Assembly (NCBI RefSeq): GCF_020179605.1
Contig: NZ_JAINZO010000002.1
Coordinates: 1,116,001 to 1,180,000 of the forward strand
Length of the DNA stretch: 64,000 bases
From: Geomonas agri
GTDB taxonomy: Bacteria > Desulfobacterota > Desulfuromonadia > Geobacterales > Geobacteraceae
Direction of reading: 5' to 3'
This document shows, in pieces, positions 54,962-62,339 of this stretch. How positions within the stretch are numbered: the first letter of the stretch is position 1; each line of letters begins with the position of its first letter. Position numbers and translations under genes: made by a program. Below the pieces are notes generated by a model. It worked only from the letters and a program-made list of their open reading frames with translations, ran no database searches and was not told where the DNA came from.

Positions 54962-55672
54962 TTAGAAGCCGAGGTAGGCTTCGCGGATGGACTCGTCTGC
55001 CTCGAGGTCCTTGCCGGTCCCCTGGCCCACGATGCGCCCGTTTTCCATGACGTAACAGTAGTCGGCGACCTTCAAGGTCTGGTGCACGTTCTGCTCGACG
55101 AGGAAGATGGTCAGTCCCTGCTTGTGCAGCTCCTGGATCACCTTGAAGACCTCCTGCACCATGATCGGGGCGAGGCCGAGGCTCGGCTCGTCGAACATGA
55201 TCACCTGGGGATCCTGCATCAGGGCGCGGCCGATGGCCACCATCTGCTGCTCGCCGCCGGAGAGGGTCTCGGCGGTCTGGGTGCGCCGCTCCTCCAGCCT
55301 CGGGAAGATCTCGTAGATCCGCTTCAGGGTCTGGGCCCTTTTGCCGTGTGCCCTCTTCAGGTAAGCGCCGACCAGGAGGTTTTCCTCCACGGTCATCTTC
55401 GGGAAGAGCTGGCGCCCTTCCGGGACCAGGGTGATGCCGAGGTCGACCACCTTGTGCACCGGCATGCCGGTGACCAGCTTGCCATCGTAGTGGATGGTGC
55501 CGCTCGCGGTCGGGATCAGGCCGCACAGCGATTTGAGGGTCGTGGTCTTGCCGGCGCCGTTGGCGCCGATGAGCGCCACCAGCTGCCCCTTGGCGACCGA
55601 GAAAGAGATGTTCCACAGGGCCTGGATGTCCCCGTAGTTGACTGAGATGCCGTTGACGTCGAGTAGATTCAT
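54962..55672 (-). CDS. livF: Branched-chain amino acid ABC transporter, ATPase LivF
   Basis: 236 residues. Walker A GANGAGKTT, LivF-type VPEGRQLFPKMTVEENLLVG, signature LSGGEQQMVAIGRAL, Walker B VIMFDEPSLGLAP and switch His in LVEQNVHQTLK. One of two ATPases that drive the high-affinity amino acid importer. ATGA overlap with livG upstream. Last gene of the liv operon. Confidence 0.96.
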   Translation of the reverse strand: MNLLDVNGISVNYGDIQALWNISFSVAKGQLVALIGANGAGKTTTLKSLCGLIPTASGTIHYDGKLVTGMPVHKVVDLGITLVPEGRQLFPKMTVEENLLVGAYLKRAHGKRAQTLKRIYEIFPRLEERRTQTAETLSGGEQQMVAIGRALMQDPQVIMFDEPSLGLAPIMVQEVFKVIQELHKQGLTIFLVEQNVHQTLKVADYCYVMENGRIVGQGTGKDLEADESIREAYLGF

Positions 55673-56394
55673 GCCGCTTCCTCTCCAAAGTACGCTTGCA
55701 CGACGTGCGGATCGCTGGACACCTCGGCGGGAGTCCCTTCGGCGATCTTCTTGCCGAAATTGAGCACCACCAGGCGGTCCGAGATGTTCATGATGACGCG
55801 CATGATGTGCTCGACGATGAGGATGGTGAGACCCTGCGCCTTGAGCTTCATGATCAGCTCGACGGTGCGGTCCGCCTCGGTCGGGTTGAGGCCGGCGACG
55901 ACCTCGTCCAGGAGCAGGAACGACGGATCGAGGGCCAGCGCCTTGCTGATCTCCAGGCGCTTGCGCCCTGCTAGGGTGAGCCCGGCGGCGGAGACGTTGG
56001 CGCGGTCGGCGAGACCGGTGGTCTCCAGCACCTGCCAGGCGTGACGCTCGGCGTCGGCCTTTTTCGGGTGCTTCAGGAACGAGGCGATAGTCACGTTCTC
56101 CAGCACGGTGAGGCCCGCGAAGGGCTTCACCACTTGGAAGGTGCGGCCGATGCCGACTCCCGCCAGGTTGTAGGGGGGCTTGCCGGAGATGTCGTTCCCC
56201 TGGAAGATAACGCTCCCTTTGGTGGGGGCGTAGTAGCCGGAAATGACATTGAAAAGGGTGGTCTTGCCGGCGCCGTTGGGGCCGATCAGGCCTACGATCT
56301 CGCCTTTTTCCACGCTGAAGCTGACGTCGTCAACGGCGGTGAGACCGCCGAAACATTTGGTTACCGAATTTACCTTGAGGATAGGTTCAGCCAT
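55669..56394 (-). CDS. livG: Branched-chain amino acid ABC transporter, ATPase LivG
   Basis: 241 residues. Walker A GPNGAGKTT, LivG-type GRTFQVVKPFAGLTVLENV, signature LTLAGRKRLEISKALA, Walker B LLLDEVVAGLNP, switch His in IVEHIMRVIMN. The signature has LTLAGRK rather than LSxGQxR, common for LivG. Overlaps livF by four bases and lies three bases after livM. Confidence 0.96.
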   Translation of the reverse strand: MAEPILKVNSVTKCFGGLTAVDDVSFSVEKGEIVGLIGPNGAGKTTLFNVISGYYAPTKGSVIFQGNDISGKPPYNLAGVGIGRTFQVVKPFAGLTVLENVTIASFLKHPKKADAERHAWQVLETTGLADRANVSAAGLTLAGRKRLEISKALALDPSFLLLDEVVAGLNPTEADRTVELIMKLKAQGLTILIVEHIMRVIMNISDRLVVLNFGKKIAEGTPAEVSSDPHVVQAYFGEEAA

Positions 56395-56397
56395 GAG

Positions 56398-57399
56398 TTA
56401 GTTCCCCTCTTCCGGTGCTGCCACGGCGGAAAGAGCCGCGGGTTCCGATGCCGGTTCCGCTTTCTGCTCGGGCCTGGTGGCACCCGCCTTGCGCTTGACC
56501 ATGGTGCCCCAGAGACCGTTGGGTATGAAGATGACGCTGATGGCGATCAGCGCGCCCAGGATGATGAGATAGAGGAGCTGGAAGTCGGACAGGTAGGCCC
56601 AGAAGATCGTCTTGAAGGCGAAGATCAGGATGGCGCCCAGTGCCGGTCCGAACAGGGTCCCCATGCCGCCGAATACCACCATGACCACCGCCTGGTCGCT
56701 GACCAGGTCCCCGAGGGTCGAGGAGGGGTCGATGAAGGTGATCCAGTAGGCATAGATGCCGCCCAGGATGCCGGTCGGGAGCGCCGAGAGGATGAAGGAT
56801 TGCATCTTCAGCTTGGTCGGGTTGAGGCCGAGCGCCTTGGCCCCTTCCTCGTCCTCGCGGATCGCCTTGAGCTTCAGGCCGAAGGGAGCGCGCTCCAGCA
56901 GGTACCAGAGGATGGCGAAGGTGGCGCCCACGGTGATCAGCATCAGGTAGTAGAAGAACTGCGGGTTCAGGAACGCCTCGAGCCTCATGCCGTCCGGGCC
57001 GCCGGTGAACTCAACGTTCAGGGCGAGCTGCTGGATGGCGCGGGAGAGCGCCCAGGTGGCGATGGCGAAGTACGCGCCCTTGAGCCGGAGAGTCGGGATG
57101 CCGGCGATGAGGGCCACGATGGCGGCAGCGACGCCGCCCAGCGGCAGGGCCGCCCAGAAGGGGAGGTTCGCCTGCATCATCAGGATGCCGATGGTGTAGG
57201 CGCCGATGCCGAAGAAGGCACCGTGGCCGAAGTTCAGGTAGCCGGTGTAGCCGGCGATGACGTCGAAGGCGATGGCGAGCCCGATCCACATCACTCCCTC
57301 GGTGAGGACACGCAGTACGAAGGTGTCGTGCACCACGAGAGGCAGGATCAAAAGGGCGGCACCGATGATGGCCAGTATGGTTGCGCCGCGATTTTTCAT
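56398..57399 (-). CDS. livM: Branched-chain amino acid ABC transporter, permease LivM
   Basis: 333 residues, eight to nine membrane helices. LivM motifs: GLAIAFDVIAGYTGYLNFGH near residue 45-65 and the EAA-like loop ALREDEEGAKALGLNPTKLK equivalent (AIREDEEGAKALGLN, about 160-175). Forms the membrane channel with LivH. The C-terminal tail (about 300-333) is hydrophilic and Ala/Glu-rich. One base after the livH stop. Confidence 0.95.
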   Translation of the reverse strand: MKNRGATILAIIGAALLILPLVVHDTFVLRVLTEGVMWIGLAIAFDVIAGYTGYLNFGHGAFFGIGAYTIGILMMQANLPFWAALPLGGVAAAIVALIAGIPTLRLKGAYFAIATWALSRAIQQLALNVEFTGGPDGMRLEAFLNPQFFYYLMLITVGATFAILWYLLERAPFGLKLKAIREDEEGAKALGLNPTKLKMQSFILSALPTGILGGIYAYWITFIDPSSTLGDLVSDQAVVMVVFGGMGTLFGPALGAILIFAFKTIFWAYLSDFQLLYLIILGALIAISVIFIPNGLWGTMVKRKAGATRPEQKAEPASEPAALSAVAAPEEGN

Positions 57400-57400
57400 G

Positions 57401-58288
57401 TCAGACCCCCTTGCCGAACAGCCCGCGCGGGGAAATCAGCAGGATGATGTAGAGGATGGCGAAGACGGCGAGCAGGGTGTGGCTCGGGTTGAAGTAGATC
57501 ATGAAGATCGACTGCACCAGACCCAGAAGGAGCGCCGCCCAGGGTACGCCGGCCAGGTAGCCCATGCCAGCGAGCACCACCACGAAGAAGGCGAAGATGG
57601 TGTACTCGTTGCCCATCTGGGCGCCGATGGAGAGGATACAGCCCAGGAGCACGCCGGTCATGGCCGAGATGCCGACATAGATGCCGTACACGTAGGAGCC
57701 GGTGCGCTTGCTGTTCACTCCCATGAGACCCGCGGCATCCTTGTGCTGTGCCAGCGCACGGACGCCGAGGCCGAAATTGGTCTTTTTCAGAAGGTAGTGC
57801 AGGATCAGGGTGATCGCCAGCGCGTAGCAGAGGCCTACCAGACGCACGGTCGGGATGGTCACGGTCAGCCCCAGCGGCTCCAGGTCGAACGATCCTTCCG
57901 AGAAGGCGGACGGGATCGAGTTCGAGTAGAAGCCGAAGGCGGTGAGAGCGAGCCCGCGGAACATGATGGCCAGGCCGAAGGTGAAGACGAGGCCCATCAG
58001 GAAGGGGTTACCCTTGGTCCCGGAAAGCACCCGGTGGATCACCGGCTGGATCACGTAGCCGACCCCGAAGTAGAGGACGAAAATGACCGGCAGAAAAAGG
58101 AAGGGATCGAGGCCGGTCCATTTGTTCAGGTAGTAGCCGGTGAAGGCTCCGAACATGATCCATTCCCCGACGGCGAAGTCGATGACGTGCATGACCCCGT
58201 AGGTGAGCGAGAATGCGATGGCGATGGTGATGTAGATCCCCCCCAGCAGTATCCCGTCGGTCAAGGCTTGTGGCAGCAGTTCCATCAT
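57401..58288 (-). CDS. livH: Branched-chain amino acid ABC transporter, permease LivH
   Basis: 295 residues, about eight membrane helices. LivH motifs: DGILLGGIYITIAIAFSLTY, YGVMHVIDFAVGEWIMFGAF and the loop GLGVRALAQHKDAAGLMGVN that contacts the ATPases. Strong GGAGGA site before ATG 58288. Separated from livK by a 167-bp spacer with a stable hairpin. Confidence 0.95.
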   Translation of the reverse strand: MMELLPQALTDGILLGGIYITIAIAFSLTYGVMHVIDFAVGEWIMFGAFTGYYLNKWTGLDPFLFLPVIFVLYFGVGYVIQPVIHRVLSGTKGNPFLMGLVFTFGLAIMFRGLALTAFGFYSNSIPSAFSEGSFDLEPLGLTVTIPTVRLVGLCYALAITLILHYLLKKTNFGLGVRALAQHKDAAGLMGVNSKRTGSYVYGIYVGISAMTGVLLGCILSIGAQMGNEYTIFAFFVVVLAGMGYLAGVPWAALLLGLVQSIFMIYFNPSHTLLAVFAILYIILLISPRGLFGKGV

Positions 58289-58413
58289 AAAGCAAGTCCT
58301 CCAGCGTTGCGTTTCCAGCGAATATGGCAGCTACGTTGTCTGTGGTCCGTCTGGACCGGCGGCGGTCGCCCGCCCGGGCCGCTCTGGCCGATGTGTTGCT
58401 CTTGCGGGAGATG

Positions 58414-58446
58414 TTCCCCTGCCGGCGCTAACGTCCGGCAGGGGAA
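58414..58446 (-). promoter_or_regulatory. Intercistronic hairpin between livK and livH
   Basis: TTCCCCTGCCGG / CCGGCAGGGGAA, perfect 12-bp stem with a 9-nt loop, starting 10 bases after the livK stop. No T-run follows on the minus strand, so it is better read as an mRNA-stabilising or partial-attenuation hairpin that lets livK outnumber the downstream components. Confidence 0.65.
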
Positions 58447-58455
58447 CTTCAGGTA

Positions 58456-59696
58456 CTAGCGGGACTTCCAGTCTTTCATCGGGTAGATGGCCGGGGCTTC
58501 GACGGAAGCCTTCGGACCGACGGTTTTGACGTGGCCGCCCTGGATCTGGACGGTGAGCGGGTCGAGGCCGACGTTGGCGTGGTAGAACTCACCGGAGGTG
58601 GCGAACTTCACGCGACCGTAGAAGGTCTGCACGTCGATCTGCTCGAGAGCGGCGATCAGCTTGGTGCGCATTGCCTCGTCCATGCCCGGCTTGGCGCCGA
58701 TCTTCTGCAGAGCGGTCTGGAAGGCGATGCCGGCGGCGGAGCAGCCGCCCTGGGTGTAGTCGCCCGGGTTGTTGAAGGCTTTCTGGGAAGCGGCGGCGTA
58801 AGCGGCAGCGTTCGGCCAGAGCACGTTGCTCTTGGTCTTGGCGGTGCCGGTCCAGCAGGTGGTGCCGAAGATCTGCTCGCCGTCTTTGCCGACCGCGTCG
58901 ATGAACGCTTTGTCGGTGATGCCACAGTGCATGAGGAGGGCTTTCGGGGTGTAGCCGATCTGCTTGAGGGCTTTCACGAACTTCACGTGCTCTTCGTCGT
59001 GGCCGCCGAAGGCGATGACGTCCGGCTTCATGCTACGCACGGCGGAAAGGAGCGGGGTCATGTCCTGGCCGGAGGGGACGATGCTGAACTTGACGATCTT
59101 CAGTTTGGCCTTCTCAGCGGCGGTCTTGTAGGCCTCGGCGGTTGCCTTGGAAAATGCGTCGTTGGAGCCGATGATGGCGATGGTCTTCGGAGCCGGCTTC
59201 ATCTCGGTCAGGGTTTTGATGGAGGTAGCGCCGGTGAAGTTGATCGGCGGGATGGTGCCGAAAGTGTACTTGAACTTGTTCTTCCAGATCAGCGGGCTTT
59301 CGGCGGAACCGGTGATCATCGGGATCTTGTACTTGTCGACGACCGGGGCCACGGCGAGGGTAACGCCGGAGGAGTAGGGTCCGAGGATGAAGTCGACCTT
59401 CTCCTGGGTGATCAGCCTCTCGGCCGCTGCCGCGCCGGCAGCCGGGTTGGACTGGGCATCGGCGTACACCAGCTTGACCGGGTACTTCTTGCCCTGGATC
59501 ACGATGCCACCCTTGGCGTTCACTTCCTGCGCCCAGAGGTCGTAGCCACGCTTGGTGATGTTGCCGCCGGTGACGAGGTCCCCGGAGAGTTCGGTGATGA
59601 CACCGATCTTGAAGAAGTTCCTCTGCTCCGCGTGAACCGGGATGGCCACGAAGAGGGCTGCGATGAGCAGCAGTACCCTGACGAATCCAAACTTCA
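58456..59696 (-). CDS. livK: Branched-chain amino acid ABC transporter, substrate-binding protein
   Basis: 413 residues from the ATG at 59694-59696 with CAGGAGG upstream; longer readings are rejected. Signal peptide (VRVLLLIAALFVAIPVHA). Mature type I periplasmic binding protein: FKIGVITELSGDLVTGGNIT, GKKYPVKLVYADAQSNPAAG, FILGPYSSGVTLAVAP and FGGHDEEHVKFVKALKQIGY. Ligand is probably a branched-chain or related amino acid, but this family also binds amides and aromatic acids. First gene of livKHMGF, downstream of a sigma-54 promoter. Confidence 0.93.
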
Positions 59697-59855
59697 TTGT
59701 GCTACCTCCTGTTGTTTGATGTGCCAAAAAAAGTTTTTGAAACAACCTGCATCGCATTCCATTCAGGGGTCGCGGCCGGTGCGGTGGACGACGTCGGCTA
59801 CCGTCGGCCGAGGGAACCCTTCGCCCGCACCTCCCGGCGCTGGCAGCCCGTATAC

Positions 59856-59872
59856 AGCAGAAAGCATGCCAA
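59856..59872 (-). promoter_or_regulatory. Sigma-54 promoter for the liv operon
   Basis: Minus strand TTGGCATG-CTTT-CTGCT: GG at -24 and GC at -12, exactly 10 bases apart, matching the TTGGCACG-N4-TTGCW consensus at 10 of 13 defined positions or better. Expected transcript start near 59845, giving a leader of about 150 bases. The activator gene and a palindromic upstream site are adjacent. Confidence 0.72.
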
Positions 59873-60021
59873 ATGCCCCTTCCGTGCGGCAAAGGAGGAT
59901 TTTGCAAAACGGGGTTTGGCGAAACTCCGCATGCTTACTGACAATGAACGGTGAACGGACCGACGCAGGGGGAGGAGCAGGGGGCTGGAGCCCCGCAGAG
60001 ACGCCCTCGGTCGGAGGTAAA

Positions 60022-60041
60022 ATTATTCAGATGTGAATAAT
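60022..60041. promoter_or_regulatory. Palindromic upstream activator site of the liv promoter
   Basis: ATTATTCA-GATG-TGAATAAT, perfect 8-bp arms. Lies about 150-170 bp upstream of the -24 element, a normal distance for a sigma-54 enhancer. Two similar copies lie in front of the activator gene. Confidence 0.65.
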
Positions 60042-60063
60042 GGCTGTATACAGGGTCGCGCCA

Positions 60064-61842
60064 TCAGCAGGCGAGACCGTAGCGTTTTAATTTTCGCGCA
60101 ATGGTCGGCTGGCTCACGCCGAGCGCCTCGGCCAAGTCGGCCTGGCAACCGTGGGATTTGATGGCGTGGGCAAGGAGTGCACGCTCAGTACTTTCAATGA
60201 CTTGCGGCAGGGTCATGCTTTCCGGCCACTGCGCCGGGGCGGTTGCCTCGCTGGTGTCGCCCTTGGCGACATCGGCGGGAAGGTCCTGCAGACTGATCAC
60301 CTCGGACTCGGTCATGACCACCAGGCGCTCGCACAGGTTCATCAGTTCGCGCACGTTGCCGGGGAACGGGTAGCCCAAAAGGGTGTCGCAGGCCGCGCGG
60401 GAGAGGCGTTTGCTGGTCTTGTGCTTTTGGGCGTACCACTCGATGTAGTGCAAGATGAGGGGGAGCAGGCACTCCTTGCGCTCTTTGAGGGAAGGGACGT
60501 GGATCGGGATTACCTTGAGGCGATAGTAGAGGTCGAGGCGGAACTTGCCTTCCTCCACCATTTGTTCGAGGTTTCGGTGGGTTGCAGCGAGGATACGCAC
60601 CTTCACCTCCCGGGGGCGGGTGCTCCCCAGGCGCATGATGGTGCCGTCCTCCATGAAGCGCAACAGCTTAACCTGGGAGGGGAGCGGCAGTTCGGCGATC
60701 TCGTCCAGGAACAGGATGCCGCCGTCGGCGAGCTCGAAATAGCCCGGCTTGCCGCCGGACTGGGCGCCGGTGAAAGCACCCTTGTCGTAGCCGAAAAGCT
60801 CGGATTCTATGAGGGATTCCGGAATGGCGCCGCAGTTGATCTTGATAAGCGGCTTGTTGGCGCGTTCCGAGTTCTTGTGGATCAGATCGGCGAAGAGGCC
60901 CTTGCCCACGCCGGAGGGGCCGAGGATCAGCACGGTGGACTCCACCTTGGCGACCTTGAGCGCCTGGCGCAGCGCCTTCAGCATGGCGGGGCTGCGGGCG
61001 ATAATCTGCTGGTTCTCAAGTTGCTGTTCCTGCTGCATTTCCAGCATCTGGTTGCGGTACTGGTCCCGGATCGCCTCCTGGTCCTCTAGTTCGCGCTGCA
61101 GGTTGTCGATTTCCGTGATGTCGCGCTCGCTGACGACGACCCGGGTGATGCGGCCGGCAGAGTCGAAAACCGGGGCCGCCGTCGTGATCAGCTTGCGCCC
61201 TTCGCGCTGCTGCAGGAGGTTCACCCGCGTCCCGGTCCTGAGTACCTCGAGGGTGGCGGACCGGTCGAAAACGCGGGCGTTGATCAGGTCGCGCATGTTG
61301 CGCCCGACCACATCTTTGGCCTGGACGTTGTTGATGCGCTCGGAAGCGGGGTTGATGCGCACGACGTTGGCGTCGGCGTCGCAGATCCAGAGGCCGTCGG
61401 AAGAGGAGTCGATGATGGTGTCTAGTTCGCGGGTAAGTCCCTGGAAGAACTCCATTTGCTTCGCCATTTCCTCGAGCTCGGTGCTCTCGACGAAGACGCA
61501 GACGGCACCCACCTGCTCCTGGTCCAACAGCATGGGGCTCACCCGCACCAGGAAGTTGGACTCGATGCCGCGCACCGAGATTTCGGTGTTGCGCGCGTGC
61601 CCCAAAAGCCTCTGCGCCACCTTGGGCCACAGGTCGGGGAGCACGTCGTTCAGGTGCACCCCCTGGAAGGCGCCGAAGCACTCGCGGACCGCGCGGTTGG
61701 CAAGGATCACCATGCCCGAGGTGTTGACGGCGAGGATGCCGACGTCCACGGCGTTGACCATGGCCTGGTAGAAGGCGTCCGAACGAAGTTCGCCTCCGCT
61801 TGAAAAACCGATCAATTCCACTGGGTTGAGGGAGTTGTTCAC
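60064..61842 (-). CDS. PAS-domain sigma-54-dependent activator with TyrR-like DNA-binding domain
   Basis: 592 residues, cytoplasmic. Two PAS domains (about 25-125, MVNAVDVGILAVNTSGMVIL; and about 140-255, SSDGLWICDADANVVRINPA), a coiled coil (about 255-285), AAA+ domain (about 290-520; Walker A GPSGVGKG, intact GAFTGA, Walker B ILFLDEIAEL, RLDLYYRLKV) and a C-terminal helix-turn-helix (QADLAEALGVSQPTIARKLK) of the TyrR/PAS-regulator type. No receiver, so it senses a ligand or redox state directly. Placed between the liv operon and the aminotransferase; shared palindromes suggest it activates liv and controls itself. Confidence 0.92.
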   Translation of the reverse strand: MNNSLNPVELIGFSSGGELRSDAFYQAMVNAVDVGILAVNTSGMVILANRAVRECFGAFQGVHLNDVLPDLWPKVAQRLLGHARNTEISVRGIESNFLVRVSPMLLDQEQVGAVCVFVESTELEEMAKQMEFFQGLTRELDTIIDSSSDGLWICDADANVVRINPASERINNVQAKDVVGRNMRDLINARVFDRSATLEVLRTGTRVNLLQQREGRKLITTAAPVFDSAGRITRVVVSERDITEIDNLQRELEDQEAIRDQYRNQMLEMQQEQQLENQQIIARSPAMLKALRQALKVAKVESTVLILGPSGVGKGLFADLIHKNSERANKPLIKINCGAIPESLIESELFGYDKGAFTGAQSGGKPGYFELADGGILFLDEIAELPLPSQVKLLRFMEDGTIMRLGSTRPREVKVRILAATHRNLEQMVEEGKFRLDLYYRLKVIPIHVPSLKERKECLLPLILHYIEWYAQKHKTSKRLSRAACDTLLGYPFPGNVRELMNLCERLVVMTESEVISLQDLPADVAKGDTSEATAPAQWPESMTLPQVIESTERALLAHAIKSHGCQADLAEALGVSQPTIARKLKRYGLAC

Positions 61843-61936
61843 GGCGGTGCTTCTCCTTCTGCGTACTCTCGGTCACCCGGCTGGAGGGGCTTGAAGGACG
61901 GGTAGTTGTGGCGTATACCATACCCCGTCGAGGCGC

Positions 61937-61956
61937 ATTATGCAGAAATGAATCAA
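61937..61956. promoter_or_regulatory. Second copy of the activator-site palindrome
   Basis: ATTATGCA-GAAA-TGAATCAA, 15 of 20 positions identical to the site at 60022-60041. About 95 bp before the activator start and 380 bp before the aminotransferase gene. Confidence 0.5.
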
Positions 61957-61975
61957 ATATTCAAGTGTAAATAAT
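61956..61975. promoter_or_regulatory. Third copy of the activator-site palindrome
   Basis: AATATTCA-AGTG-TAAATAAT, 16 of 20 identical to the site at 60022-60041, directly following the second copy with a period of 19 bp. Confidence 0.5.
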
Positions 61976-62212
61976 AGAACAACCCTGAAACAGTCATAGC
62001 TGTTCTTATCACCCTCAGTAGTGGAAGTCCTTTCTTTTCTCGTATGGCATTTTTGCGCTTACTTAGAGTGCGGCACATGCTTCCCTGCCAGTATACATAT
62101 AAGCCGTTACTGTGAGGCACGTTTGGTCTCTCTCTCCAGGTTCCGCTCCCGATGAATTTACCCTTACGTCAATCGTCATGACAGCGCCTTCAGCCTTCTT
62201 GCGGGCACCTTG

Positions 62213-62321
62213 GTACGGTCTTTGTAGTAGGGGATGACCGTACGGACTGAACGCAGTCCGTTCTCGTGATCCGACACCTTTACCGGGATCCTCACATGGA
62301 CCCGGTAGTCACCAACTACTA
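62213..62321 (+). promoter_or_regulatory. Structured 5' leader of the aminotransferase mRNA, riboswitch-like
   Basis: Three consecutive hairpins: GTACGGTC/GACCGTAC (62213-62220, 62236-62243); CGGACTG-AACG-CAGTCCG (62243-62260); TACCGGG(A)TCC/GGACCCGGTA (62281-62307). The 15-nt loop of the first contains TAGTAG (62225-62230), complementary to CTACTA (62316-62321) just before the AAAGGAG ribosome site, allowing a pseudoknot. An alternative GTAGT/ACTAC pairing (62305-62319) competes with hairpin three. No known riboswitch class is recognised. Confidence 0.55.
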
Positions 62322-62339
62322 GGCAAAGGAGCTTCACCC

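Noticed and set aside
47719-59696. Single transcript from livK to the 2-hydroxyacid dehydrogenase
   Set aside because: A terminator-like structure (54852-54924) and a 188-bp repeat element interrupt the series, so at least two units are more likely.
59697-60063. Small gene between livK and the activator
   Set aside because: Readings here are short and without motifs; the interval is better explained as sigma-54 promoter, leader and activator site.
62046-62062. Sigma-54 promoter for the aminotransferase (TGGCATTTTTGCGC)
   Set aside because: GG to GC spacing is 9, not 10; the GGCACG near 62116 lacks a GC at -12. No confident promoter for this gene was found.
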